Position numbers and translations under genes: made by a program. Below, in pieces: positions 15,949 to 23,472 of a DNA stretch of 33,457 bases. The DNA is taken from assembly GCA_021323155.1 (NCBI GenBank), contig JAJTCI010000001.1:1-33457 (forward strand). The letters are read 5' to 3'. Position 1 is the first letter of the stretch, and each line of letters starts with the position of its first letter. The notes under the pieces were generated by a model. That model saw only the letters and a program-made list of their open reading frames with translations. It searched no databases and was not told where the DNA came from. The stretch is from Chitinophagaceae bacterium. GTDB lineage: Bacteria; Bacteroidota; Bacteroidia; Chitinophagales; Chitinophagaceae.

Positions 15949-16485
15949 ATGCTTTCAGTGAGACCACTGCAACATGCGGACATTCCTTTGTTCCTGGATT
16001 ATTGGTTCAATTCGGATCCTGAATTCCTGGCAGGAATGGGACTGGATGTCGCTAAGCTGCCCGCCCAAGAACAATTCGCCGGGATGCTGGAGCAACTATT
16101 AGCGACACCTGTAGAGCAGCGGATGAGTTATTGCATCGTATGGTTGGAGGATGGCCAGCCGATTGGCCACTCCAATACTAACCCGACTACATTTGGCGAG
16201 GAAGCAAAAATGCATCTGCACATTTGGAATGCCGGGCGGAGAAAACAGGGAATGGGAACGAAACTGCTGAAGCTGACGTTGCCTTATTTCTTTAAAGAAC
16301 TTCAACTCAAGACACTCTGGTGTGAACCCTATGCGCTAAATCCTGCACCGAATAAGACACTGGAGAAGGCGGGATTCGAGTTCATGAAGGAATACGTTAC
16401 TACGCCCGGCGTCTTTAATTTCGAACAGCCCGTGAAGCAGTGGCGCATGACAGCGGAGCGTTTCCGCGAGCTCGATAATTCTTAA
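15949..16485 (+). CDS. GNAT family N-acetyltransferase
   Basis: A 178-residue acetyl-CoA-dependent acyltransferase fold. The N-terminal strand and helix (LSVRPLQHADIPLFLDYWF) is followed by the acetyl-CoA-binding region AGRRKQGMGTKLLKLTLPYFF (a variant of R/Q-x-x-G-x-G/A at about residues 97-107) and the C-terminal CEPYALNPAPNKTLEKAGF, typical of RimJ/RimL-like members. An insertion between strands 1 and 3 (PEFLAGMGLDVAKLPAQEQF) is characteristic of a GNAT subgroup in Bacteroidota. The acceptor substrate is unknown. It lies 45 bp after puuD without an evident terminator, so partial read-through is possible. Confidence 0.88.
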   Translation: MLSVRPLQHADIPLFLDYWFNSDPEFLAGMGLDVAKLPAQEQFAGMLEQLLATPVEQRMSYCIVWLEDGQPIGHSNTNPTTFGEEAKMHLHIWNAGRRKQGMGTKLLKLTLPYFFKELQLKTLWCEPYALNPAPNKTLEKAGFEFMKEYVTTPGVFNFEQPVKQWRMTAERFRELDNS

Positions 16486-16501
16486 TACTTTACCTTGCTG
16501 T

Positions 16502-17320
16502 ATGCCCACGGCGCCGCCTATTAATGTAAATGGGTTGTTCCCCATTCTCGATAATGAACTGACCCGGCTGTTATCTTCCCTAACGGAAGAAGAATGGCAT
16601 AGGCCCACCATTGCCCGGTTATGGAACGTAAAAGACGTCGCCGCCCATTTGCTCGACGGAAACGTTCGGGTGCTCAGTATGTCGCGCGACAAGTACTTTG
16701 GTATGAACCCGGGCGACAAACCATTACTTGATTTTCTCAACGACATCAATGCCGACTGGGTGAAAGCGATGAAGCGCATGAGCCCTGCTGTGTTGTTGTG
16801 GTTACTGGAACTTACTTCCAGGCCGGTAAGTGATCATTTCACCTCGTTGGATCCTTATGGGAAGGCGATCTTCCCGGTGGCATGGGCGGGCGAAGCAGAA
16901 TCGCTTAACTGGATGCATATCGCGAGGGAATACACCGAGCGTTTCATTCACCAGCAACAGATCCGCCACGCGGTGGATAAACCGGGCATAGTCACGAAAG
17001 AATTGTTTTACCCGTTCATTGATACATTCATGCAGGCTTTGCCCTATACATATCGTGATATACAAGCTGAAGAGGGAACCGTAGTAAAAGTCTCGGTGAC
17101 TACGGAAGCAGGCGGAGACTGGTATATCTCGAGGGAAAGGGACCGATGGAAACTAGCGGGTGCCGCTAATGCCGATGCCGCGCTGACTATCGATCCGGAT
17201 ACAGCTTGGCAATTGTTCTCTAAAGGCATCACACCTGCGGCAGCAAAGAAACGCGTAAAGATTGAAGGAGATGTTTCCCTTGCGGAAGTCGGGCTCACCA
17301 TGGTGAGTGTTATGGCTTAG
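16502..17320 (+). CDS. DinB/MDMPI-fold protein with SCP2-like C-terminus
   Basis: 272 residues. The N-terminal ~160 residues form the four-helix bundle of the maleylpyruvate isomerase N-terminal (DinB_2-like) family: the first metal His is in VKDVAAHLLDGN, and Glu with the second His lie in TERFIHQQQIR (E-x3-H), the metal-site pattern of MDMPI. The C-terminal ~90 residues (ADAALTIDPDTAWQLFSKG to VKIEGDVSLAEVGL) resemble an SCP2-type domain. Bacteroidota lack mycothiol, so true maleylpyruvate isomerase activity is unlikely and a different thiol or substrate is probable; this is inference. It begins 16 bp after the GNAT gene, plausibly as a pair. TACCTTGC at 16491 may be a degenerate -7 box. 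Confidence 0.82.
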   Translation: MPTAPPINVNGLFPILDNELTRLLSSLTEEEWHRPTIARLWNVKDVAAHLLDGNVRVLSMSRDKYFGMNPGDKPLLDFLNDINADWVKAMKRMSPAVLLWLLELTSRPVSDHFTSLDPYGKAIFPVAWAGEAESLNWMHIAREYTERFIHQQQIRHAVDKPGIVTKELFYPFIDTFMQALPYTYRDIQAEEGTVVKVSVTTEAGGDWYISRERDRWKLAGAANADAALTIDPDTAWQLFSKGITPAAAKKRVKIEGDVSLAEVGLTMVSVMA

Positions 17321-17378
17321 TTTGATAAACCAGTATTACGCGAAGGCCAGTCCGCAAGAAAAGCACCTTTGATCGTTA

Positions 17379-17885
17379 TTAAGGGTTGATGTCCCCCTCG
17401 ATACCGCTATCCATCTCCTTGCCGGTTACCGCACCTGCGACGATCGATATCAAAGAAACCAGTTTATTGCTCTTGGTGTCCCAGTAATACGACTCTGCAG
17501 GTCTTACACGGATAATAGTGAGTTCCGGATCGTCCACTCCTTCGTTGAACCAGGTCTTGGCAAAAAAGCTCCACAGCTCCGCGGCTTTGTTACGGTCCCG
17601 TGTTACGTCAGCGTGACCATATACAGACAGGAACTCACTGCTGCCAGGCTTAGCATACAGCAACTGTACCTGGTCGTCTTGTTTTAATTCCAGGTTCTTA
17701 TTGCTGTCTGCCCGGCTAAAGAACCAGATATTGCCTTCGTCATCTACATCCCGGGTGCTCATCGGCCGGGTGGAGAAGGGGGCCTCGCCGAGGTTCGTGC
17801 AGAACATACAGAAATCGATCTCTTTCGCAAGGCTTCTTAACTTCTCGATGCCTTCCTTGCCGCTTAGATTCTTCATATCAGACAT
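17379..17885 (-). CDS. Pyridoxamine 5'-phosphate oxidase-like FMN-barrel protein (general stress protein 26 type)
   Basis: Split-barrel flavin-binding family, 168 residues from Met at 17885. Visible motifs are the N-terminal FCMFCTNLGEAPFSTRPMST, the barrel strands GNIWFFSRADSNKNLELKQDD and VQLLYAKPGSSEFLSVYGHA, and the C-terminal IRVRPAESYYWDTKSNKLVS, as in GSP26-like pyridoxamine 5'-phosphate oxidase-related proteins. It most likely binds FMN or another flavin as a redox or sensing protein; the true substrate is unknown. The start at 17885 is preferred over the upstream Met at 17912 because MSDMKNLSG begins the family region without the unusual VALLQSLN extension. It is monocistronic and divergent from the next GNAT gene. 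Confidence 0.85.
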   Translation of the reverse strand: MSDMKNLSGKEGIEKLRSLAKEIDFCMFCTNLGEAPFSTRPMSTRDVDDEGNIWFFSRADSNKNLELKQDDQVQLLYAKPGSSEFLSVYGHADVTRDRNKAAELWSFFAKTWFNEGVDDPELTIIRVRPAESYYWDTKSNKLVSLISIVAGAVTGKEMDSGIEGDINP

Positions 17886-17966
17886 ATTCAGACTTTGCAG
17901 CAGGGCAACCAAAAAGGTGCCACGGTGATGACTGCTATCAAAAACCGTGTTGCGGGTGAATTTGAC

Positions 17967-17974
17967 TAAATTCG
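17967..17974 (+). promoter_or_regulatory. -7 box TAAATTCG before the GNAT pair
   Basis: Seven of eight TAnnTTTG positions fit, 14 nt upstream of the ATG at 17989. Confidence 0.35.
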
Positions 17975-17988
17975 TTCATCTTCAGCGT

Positions 17989-18438
17989 ATGAAAATTATC
18001 CGCACCCACAGCAGCGATCCCGCGTTCCTTGGATTGGTTGCGGAACTTGACAACGATCTGAGGAGCCGTTACAAAGAACGCCAGGCTGTATACGATCCGT
18101 ACAATCAAGTGCCTAACCTCTCAACCGTGGTGGTGGCTTATGAAGGAGATACAGCAGTCGGTTGTGGTTGTTTTAAACCGTATGATGATGACTCGGTTGA
18201 AATAAAGCGGATGTTCGTAGCCCCGGCAAGTCGGGGAACAGGTGTTGCTCCTGTTATACTCAGCGAGCTGGAACAGTGGGCAAGGGAACTCGGTTATCGC
18301 AAAGCAGTGCTGGAAACAGGAACACTTCAGCACGAAGCGATCCGGTTTTACCAGCGTGAAGGATTTTCAGTCACGGAAAACTACGGGCAGTACATCGGGA
18401 TGGAAACGAGTATTTGCATGAACAAGAAATTAATTTAA
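17989..18438 (+). CDS. GNAT family N-acetyltransferase
   Basis: 149-residue single-domain GNAT. The acetyl-CoA-binding loop is clear: KRMFVAPASRGTGVAPVILSELEQWA (R-G-T-G-V variant at about residue 81). Later come YRKAVLETGTLQHEAIRFYQREGF and ENYGQY, as in PhnO/ArsN-like members. The start at ATG 17989 is chosen over a TTG at 17947, because MKIIRTHSSDPAFLGLV begins the fold at once and a -7 box lies between them. Its stop is two bases from the next gene's ATG, so the two GNAT genes form an operon. The substrate is unknown. Confidence 0.9.
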   Translation: MKIIRTHSSDPAFLGLVAELDNDLRSRYKERQAVYDPYNQVPNLSTVVVAYEGDTAVGCGCFKPYDDDSVEIKRMFVAPASRGTGVAPVILSELEQWARELGYRKAVLETGTLQHEAIRFYQREGFSVTENYGQYIGMETSICMNKKLI

Positions 18439-18440
18439 CT

Positions 18441-18986
18441 ATGGATCTATACCGCTTCAATTCAATACCTACACTGGAAACAGAACGTACCCTTCTCCGC
18501 CAGCTGTATTCTTCCGACGCCCAGGAGATATTCATGCTGCGTTCAAACACGGCAGTGAACGAGCATATCGACCGTGAGCCGGCTACCACGATCGAAGACG
18601 GTTTTGGCTTTATCAAAAAGATCAAGATTCTCACCGATAAGAACGAATCCTTCTATTGGGCCATTACCCTGAAAGGCGTGCCCGCGCTGGCAGGCGCCGT
18701 TACGCTTTGGAATTTTGACGCGGCGAAAGACAAGGCCGAAATAGGCTATGAATTATTGCCGGAGCACCACGGCAAAGGCATTATGGAGGAAGTGATGAAG
18801 CGCGTGCTGGACTTTGCCTTCAATTCCGTAAAGATCGGGAAGCTGGAAGCCTGGGTGAAACCGTCCAATGAGCGGTCGATCCACTTGCTGGATAAATTAG
18901 GGTTCAAGCGTGACACCGAAGCAGAGGCCAGCAAGCCCGCCGAAGCAAAGGAGATCATCTATTCGCTGTCACGCTCCCAGCCCTAG
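18441..18986 (+). CDS. RimJ/RimL-type GNAT N-acetyltransferase
   Basis: 181 residues. The N-terminal IPTLETERTLLRQLYSSDAQEIF is the hallmark first strand of the RimJ/RimL subgroup, followed by DKAEIGYELLPEHHGKGIMEEVMKRVLDFAF (acetyl-CoA loop H-H-G-K-G) and WVKPSNERSIHLLDKLGFKRD, the conserved N-x-x-S-x-x-L-x-E/D-K-x-G-F block. These enzymes acetylate protein N-termini or small molecules; which one is unknown. ATG 18441 is two bases after the upstream GNAT stop. Its own stop shares a CTAG tetranucleotide with the convergent DUF1624 gene. Confidence 0.92.
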   Translation: MDLYRFNSIPTLETERTLLRQLYSSDAQEIFMLRSNTAVNEHIDREPATTIEDGFGFIKKIKILTDKNESFYWAITLKGVPALAGAVTLWNFDAAKDKAEIGYELLPEHHGKGIMEEVMKRVLDFAFNSVKIGKLEAWVKPSNERSIHLLDKLGFKRDTEAEASKPAEAKEIIYSLSRSQP

Positions 18987-20227
18987 AGATAGCTGAGCCA
19001 CCAATGTTTGTGGCTGCGTTTGTACCGGTCATACCACCGGCAAATGAAGTATAAGATCAATACAAGCCCGATCCACACCAGGTAAGTTGTCGCCAGGCTG
19101 TAACCAAAACCCCGGAGTCTCGGTTCAAAGCTCACCCAGTTGGTGAGCACCATATGACTCCAGTCGTATCCCGCCGTTACTTCAGCGGCAAGCATCGCTG
19201 CAAGATGTATCAGGTAAATGTGAACGAGGTAATAGAACATCGGCACCCGGCCGATCACCTGCACCTGGTTGCTCAGCCAGCCATTCACTTTTTCGGTTAG
19301 CGCAAGGAAAATGAGTGCTGGTCCCAGTGTCACCAACAGGTATAATAGGGATGGCGGGTATTTATTCAGGTTTAAGAATGACAGTACGGTGAACGTCTCG
19401 CCTCGTGATTGTCCGCTCCACAGGAAGGGATCGCCATACCAGTTGGTGAAGCGCAATGCGATAAATAAAAGCGTGGCGGCAATGCCATACCACAACAATT
19501 GTCTCCTTCTTTTTTGGGGGCTGTAAGTCGTTTCGTAAAATGTGCCAAGACAATAACCCAGCGACATGACTCCGACCCACGGTATCAACGGATATAAGGC
19601 GAACCATGCGATGTCTTTAAAAAAGAATGGTTTAGCCTCGTGCAGGATCGCCCATATATATTGTCGGAATCCATTGTTAAAGTGAATACTGTCAAGCAGG
19701 TTGTGACCGAATATCAGCATCAGGCTGAAAGCAAGAGTAATGGCTTTCGGCAGGTGGATCAATCCGGCAAGGCCGATCATGCTGCAACCAAGTGCCCAGA
19801 TCACGAGTGTGCCCGTGTTGGCGTAACTAAAATCGAAGAACCATCCGAAGTTGACGATGGTCAGTTCCAGGAAGATGAGCCAGAGGCCACGCGTAAATAA
19901 AAACCTTGTCAGCGCCTTCTTTCCTTTGCGCTTGCCAACGATGTAAGCCGAGGTTCCACTCAGCAACATGAACACCGGTGCACAGAAATGCGTAATGAAG
20001 CGGGTGAAGAAGAGCGGCACATTGGTCTGCGTAAGATCGGTCGGGTCAAAAACAAAAGCGCCGGCGTGGAAATAGTCACGTACGTGGTCGAGGGCCATGA
20101 CGATCATCACCAGCCCGCGAAGGAAGTCGATCGATGTTACTCTCGTATTACCGGTTGCGATATGTAGGGGTGTCAGATCGGGTTTGCTGCGAAACCTGAA
20201 TAGTCTGCGGGTGCCGGTAAGTTCCAT
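18983..20227 (-). CDS. DUF1624 / acyltransferase-like multi-pass membrane protein
   Basis: 414 residues with roughly ten hydrophobic helices. The N-terminal motif SIDFLRGLVMIVMALDHVRDY, followed by FITHFCAPVFMLLSGTSAY, is diagnostic of DUF1624, related to the heparan-alpha-glucosaminide N-acetyltransferase and OpgC/OafB acyltransferase groups; the Asp-His in ALDH is conserved. It is likely an inner-membrane enzyme that transfers an acyl group across the membrane, but the acceptor is unknown. The late WLSNQVQVIGRVPMFYYLVHIYLIHL segment is a second family signature. The N-terminal ~25 residues are soluble and basic, and the C-terminus is basic (RYKRSHKHWWLSYL). Monocistronic. Confidence 0.88.
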   Translation of the reverse strand: MELTGTRRLFRFRSKPDLTPLHIATGNTRVTSIDFLRGLVMIVMALDHVRDYFHAGAFVFDPTDLTQTNVPLFFTRFITHFCAPVFMLLSGTSAYIVGKRKGKKALTRFLFTRGLWLIFLELTIVNFGWFFDFSYANTGTLVIWALGCSMIGLAGLIHLPKAITLAFSLMLIFGHNLLDSIHFNNGFRQYIWAILHEAKPFFFKDIAWFALYPLIPWVGVMSLGYCLGTFYETTYSPQKRRRQLLWYGIAATLLFIALRFTNWYGDPFLWSGQSRGETFTVLSFLNLNKYPPSLLYLLVTLGPALIFLALTEKVNGWLSNQVQVIGRVPMFYYLVHIYLIHLAAMLAAEVTAGYDWSHMVLTNWVSFEPRLRGFGYSLATTYLVWIGLVLILYFICRWYDRYKRSHKHWWLSYL

Positions 20228-20432
20228 GTACGCTTTTGTTATTAAATTATGTGGAGGCGTCAGAGAGATGTTCCTGGCTGTGGATCTTTGGGACAGGCTG
20301 CTGTTGTGCCAGTGAAGTAAAGGAGTTTTTTGCAGAATCTGAAGTGATTAAACCGGGATTAGCTGGGGTGACGAGGCCGTAACGCTATCGGCTGACGCCG
20401 GAACGGGTTGATTATCAAGAGAGGCAACTACC

Positions 20433-20516
20433 CTAACTGAACATGACGATGGCAAAAAGCACCAGCGTCAGCAGGTAGAAGACCACTTGTTCGGATCTTG
20501 CAGTGATGTTTTCCAT
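20433..20516 (-). CDS. 27-residue single-helix membrane miniprotein
   Basis: Codes MENITARSEQ followed by VVFYLLTLVLFAIVMFS and TAG. A charged, soluble N-terminus and a 17-residue hydrophobic helix reaching the C-terminus are typical of small bacterial membrane proteins that bind larger complexes. It lies alone between DUF1624 and psuK. There is no clear ribosome-binding site; TTGTTTTG about 34 nt upstream could be a -7 element. Too short for standard gene finders. It could be chance, but the composition argues for a real product. Confidence 0.45.
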   Translation of the reverse strand: MENITARSEQVVFYLLTLVLFAIVMFS

Positions 20517-20695
20517 TGTAAGGATATTCAAGGTTAACGTACACTTAGCCAAAACAATTTACGAACCAAAACGTATTCAAATACCTGATTAGTATCAGTG
20601 GCAACAACCTGTGGAAAAAAGGAACCGACCCGGCTTATTGAAAACCCGATCGCAGCAGCATTGGCCTAAAAATAAAAATGCTGGCGCCGGCAACT

Positions 20696-20703
20696 TAGTT
20701 TTG
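20696..20703 (+). promoter_or_regulatory. Exact -7 box TAGTTTTG, 5 nt before psuK ATG
   Basis: Perfect TAnnTTTG match ending five nt from the ATG at 20709; the transcription start would fall at or beside the start codon. Confidence 0.55.
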
Positions 20704-20708
20704 CAGCC

Positions 20709-21641
20709 ATGTCGAAACCTGTAATCTGCATCGGGGCGGCGTTGGTGGATGAGTTGTTCCATGCAACGGATAAGATCATACCGGCCTCTACCTCAGACGC
20801 TACCGTCACCAAAACCGCCGGGGGTGTTTCCAGGAACATCGCCCACCAGCTCGCTCTGCTCGGCGTGCCGGTGCAATTGATCAGCGTGTTTGGAAACGAC
20901 AGCGATGGAAACTGGCTGAAACAGGTGTCCACTTCTGCAGGGGTAAAGCTGGATGCTTCCCTTACAATCTCGGGGCTCACCGGTAAATACACCGGTATCC
21001 TGAATGTGGACGGATCGCTGTTCACGGCATTCCTCACCAACGCGGCCAATCACCTGGTCACCCCGGAACACCTGGAAAAGCATTCCGATCTGTTGCAGAC
21101 GGCGACGGTGTTAATGGCCGATGCCAACGTAAACGTAGATACAATGGAATGGTTGCTTCGCTTCAGTAAAAGCACCGGCATTCCTTTCATCATCGAACCC
21201 GTTTCTGTGCCGCCGGCAAGCAAGCTGGCCGCCGTGAACCTGGATGGCCTGTATCTCATCACACCAAATGAAGACGAGTTGCCCGTGATCTGCCGCGAAC
21301 CGTTATCGTCCGCAAGGAAGCACGTGGACGAGTTACTGGAAAGGGGCGTTCAGAATATCTGGCTGCACAATGGGATCCACGGGTCTACCATAGTAAGTAA
21401 GGAAAAGACGATCTCACTGCATGCCTCGCTGGTTGATGTGCTGGATTGCACTGGCGCCGGCGACGGATCACTGTCAGGCTTCCTGCTTGGAAAGCACCTG
21501 GGAAAAGAAGACATGGACTGCCTGAAGATCGCACATACGCTGGCATCAGAGATATTACAGGTCAATGGAGCGATCGCCACCCATCTTACGCAGGAAAAAC
21601 TAATGGCCCTTGTACCTAAATATTTCCCCGCTAATGAATGA
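20709..21641 (+). CDS. psuK: Pseudouridine kinase (PfkB family)
   Basis: Phosphorylates pseudouridine to pseudouridine 5'-phosphate. PfkB/ribokinase fold, 310 residues: the N-terminal strand VICIGAALVDELFHATDK, the first signature GGVSRNIAHQLALLGVPVQLIS with its Gly-Gly, and the ATP/catalytic signature DCTGAGDGSLSGFLLG, in which the Asp after GAG is the catalytic base. Specificity is inferred from its partner: the stop overlaps the psuG start in an ATGAATGA junction, the arrangement known for pseudouridine catabolic pairs. The ATG is set by the adjacent exact -7 box. Confidence 0.9.
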   Translation: MSKPVICIGAALVDELFHATDKIIPASTSDATVTKTAGGVSRNIAHQLALLGVPVQLISVFGNDSDGNWLKQVSTSAGVKLDASLTISGLTGKYTGILNVDGSLFTAFLTNAANHLVTPEHLEKHSDLLQTATVLMADANVNVDTMEWLLRFSKSTGIPFIIEPVSVPPASKLAAVNLDGLYLITPNEDELPVICREPLSSARKHVDELLERGVQNIWLHNGIHGSTIVSKEKTISLHASLVDVLDCTGAGDGSLSGFLLGKHLGKEDMDCLKIAHTLASEILQVNGAIATHLTQEKLMALVPKYFPANE

Positions 21642-22542
21642 TCTGCTACAGGTGCTACCCGCGGTGCAGGAGGCGCTGTCGCGGGGTAGGCCGGTGGTGG
21701 CTTTAGAATCTACCATCATTTCGCATGGCATGCCTTACCCGCGCAATGTAGAAACAGCGCTGGCTGTTGAACAGGTGGTGCGTGAGGGTGGTGCAACACC
21801 GGCAACCATCGCCATACTAAACGGAAAGTGTTGCGTTGGGTTGGATGATGCGCAGCTGGATTTTTTTGGCCGTGGGCGCAATACCTGGAAGGTGAGCCTT
21901 CGGGATATGCCTTACGTGATAAGCAAGGGATTACCGGGAGCGACAACCGTGGCGGCGACGATGCGTATCGCTTCTATGGCCGGCATCCGTGTATTTGTCA
22001 CCGGCGGCATTGGTGGTGTCCATCGTGGCGCGGCCACTACAATGGATATTTCCGCTGACCTGACCGAGATGGCGCACACATCGGTGGCTGTTGTCTCCGC
22101 TGGCGTAAAATCAATTCTCGATATCGGCCTTACGTTAGAATACCTGGAAACGCAGGGGATACCGGTGGTGACGTTTGGACAGGACGCATTCCCGAGTTTC
22201 TATTCGGCTAAGAGTGGTTTTCCTTCACCGTTGCGTATGGATACGGTGGAAGAGATCGCTTCGCTGCTGCTGAGCAAGTGGAAACTAGGTCTGGATGGTT
22301 CGATACTCATCGCGAACCCGGTGCCTACGGCCCACGAGGTACCGGCGGATGAAATGGAAAAACACATTACGCAGGCACTTGCGGCGGCAAATGAAAAGAA
22401 CATTACCGGAAAGGAAGTCACACCCTTCCTGTTGAAATACCTCGCCGATCATACCGGCGGTGAAAGTCTCGAAGCCAATATCGCGTTGATCAAACACAAC
22501 GCAAAACTGGGTGCAGCGCTCGCTGTAGCCTTCTCGCGATAA
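21634..22542 (+). CDS. psuG: Pseudouridine-5'-phosphate glycosidase
   Basis: Cleaves the C-C glycosidic bond of pseudouridine 5'-phosphate to uracil and ribose 5-phosphate; a Mn-dependent cytosolic enzyme, trimeric in known examples. Family signatures are plentiful: VALESTIISHGMPYPRN, ATIAILNGKCCVGL, the catalytic Lys in VISKGLPGATTVAATM, VFVTGGIGGVHRGA, TMDISADLTEM, VSAGVKSILDI and ILIANPVP. The 302-residue length from Met at 21634 is standard; the longer frame opened by the TTG at 21610 adds nothing family-like. It overlaps psuK by 8 bp, so translational coupling is likely. Confidence 0.96.
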   Translation: MNDLLQVLPAVQEALSRGRPVVALESTIISHGMPYPRNVETALAVEQVVREGGATPATIAILNGKCCVGLDDAQLDFFGRGRNTWKVSLRDMPYVISKGLPGATTVAATMRIASMAGIRVFVTGGIGGVHRGAATTMDISADLTEMAHTSVAVVSAGVKSILDIGLTLEYLETQGIPVVTFGQDAFPSFYSAKSGFPSPLRMDTVEEIASLLLSKWKLGLDGSILIANPVPTAHEVPADEMEKHITQALAAANEKNITGKEVTPFLLKYLADHTGGESLEANIALIKHNAKLGAALAVAFSR

Positions 22543-22568
22543 CTGCCGCCAGCTCAGGCAGGTTTTTT
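22543..22568 (+). terminator. Terminator-like stem after psuG
   Basis: CTGCC (22543-22547) pairs with GGCAG (22557-22561), with a 9-nt loop and then six T (22563-22568). The stem is only five bp, so it may be leaky, allowing read-through into the next small genes. Confidence 0.45.
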
Positions 22569-22593
22569 GAAGCTGCAGGGGAAACAGGTTGTT

Positions 22594-22887
22594 ATGAATG
22601 ACATAAGCAATTTCCTGACGAATGAAGGATGGAGCGCGGGCCAGGAATTCGGCATCAGTATCCAGTACAAAGGAGACCATGAAGCAGTTTCGGTGACCGA
22701 GTTCATGGCGGCGGATAGTCGTTTGTTCGTTGCGGCGCTGAGCGACGACACCGAGGTGTTGCTCGTGCCCTTCAGCTTATTGCCAAAAGCGGGCGGCATG
22801 AACTGGCTGCCCGTTGACGTCGAGAACCTGGACCTTGCCGCGGTGATCGCAGGCGGTATTGCCAAATGCGAACGGTACAATGAGTGA
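22594..22887 (+). CDS. Hypothetical protein, 97 aa
   Basis: Not recognised. Soluble and acidic, with alternating strand-like segments (FGISIQYKGDHEAVSVTEF; FVAALSDDTEVLLVPFSLL) and a C-terminal helix (DLAAVIAGGIAKCERYNE). The ATG at 22594 is preferred over the TTG at 22567, which lies in the preceding T-tract. It starts 51 bp after psuG, and its stop overlaps the next gene's ATG in ATGAGTGA. These features suggest a two-gene unit that may be read through from psuKG. Confidence 0.65.
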   Translation: MNDISNFLTNEGWSAGQEFGISIQYKGDHEAVSVTEFMAADSRLFVAALSDDTEVLLVPFSLLPKAGGMNWLPVDVENLDLAAVIAGGIAKCERYNE

Positions 22888-23059
22888 TTATGTTTACCAC
22901 GGCGACCGGAACACGGATCCCTTGCTAAAGCAACAACGTTGTTCCGCGGTACGCAACGCAGGAGGCAAATGCATCCGTGGCAAGAATGGAAATATGCTGG
23001 TCCGCTTCGGGGCCCGGCCCGTAGTGGTAGTAGCAAGACTGCTGCGAAAGATCCGCTGA
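22880..23059 (+). CDS. Small basic protein, 59 aa (YHGDR type)
   Basis: Begins MSDYVYHGDRNTDPLLK and continues CSAVRNAGGKCIRGKNGNML and VRFGARPVVVVARLLRKIR. Two Cys, a high Arg and Lys content and a compact predicted beta fold suggest a small nucleic-acid- or regulator-binding protein, but no function is known to me. I recall similar small basic proteins in other Bacteroidota genomes; this was not searched. Its ATG overlaps the upstream stop by 8 bp, the same geometry as psuK-psuG. Confidence 0.65.
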   Translation: MSDYVYHGDRNTDPLLKQQRCSAVRNAGGKCIRGKNGNMLVRFGARPVVVVARLLRKIR

Positions 23060-23066
23060 TAACCTG

Positions 23067-23180
23067 CTAGATATTGTTGTCGAAAAATCTCCGGTATATC
23101 CTCTTTTGCCTGTAACTGTACACCAGGTAGATCAGCATAATGAAGCCGAGGAGGCCCATGAAGAAAAGGTACGTATTCAT
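23067..23180 (-). CDS. 37-residue membrane miniprotein
   Basis: From Met at 23180 it codes MNTYLFFMGLLGFIMLIYLV then YSYRQKRIYRRFFDNNI: one transmembrane helix (residues about 4-22) with a strongly basic cytoplasmic tail. A longer frame back to 23303 exists but its N-terminal part is not protein-like. It lies convergent to the 59-aa gene, downstream of the OmpA operon terminator on the same strand. Confidence 0.5.
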   Translation of the reverse strand: MNTYLFFMGLLGFIMLIYLVYSYRQKRIYRRFFDNNI

Positions 23181-23422
23181 CGCACTAGTTTTAAGGTCCG
23201 GAAAAAAGTTCGTGGTTATTCTTAGGTATGGGCTCCGAGGAGATTGAGTATGCAGGATACGATGAAAAAACGAAATGTGCAAGGCGGGTCGATTAAAATT
23301 CATTTAAGTGGACCGGACTTGCAGGATTCTACAGGCAACCGTGGGGAAACGCGCATATTAATGCAATTGTGGACCTGCGGACATTCCCGTTTTATTCGAC
23401 GATCTCATCCGGGATGAGGCAC

Positions 23423-23450
23423 AAAAAAAACCGCCGGCACGAAGCCGGCA
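23423..23450 (-). terminator. Rho-independent terminator of the ice-binding/OmpA operon
   Basis: Reading the minus strand: CTGCCGGC, a TTCGT loop, GCCGGCGG (8-bp stem with one T-G pair), then eight T (complement of 23423-23430), 22 bases after the OmpA stop. Confidence 0.85.
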
Positions 23451-23472
23451 GTTTGCAGATGCACATGTTTAA

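Larger units (their letters stand above)
20228..20708. other. Intergenic region between DUF1624 gene and psuK
   Basis: About 480 bp. It holds one supported short ORF (20433-20516, minus) and the psuK -7 box at its right end. A stretch near 20370-20420 is rich in short GC inverted segments, but no stable terminator with a T-run was found. Otherwise nothing recognised. Confidence 0.5.
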
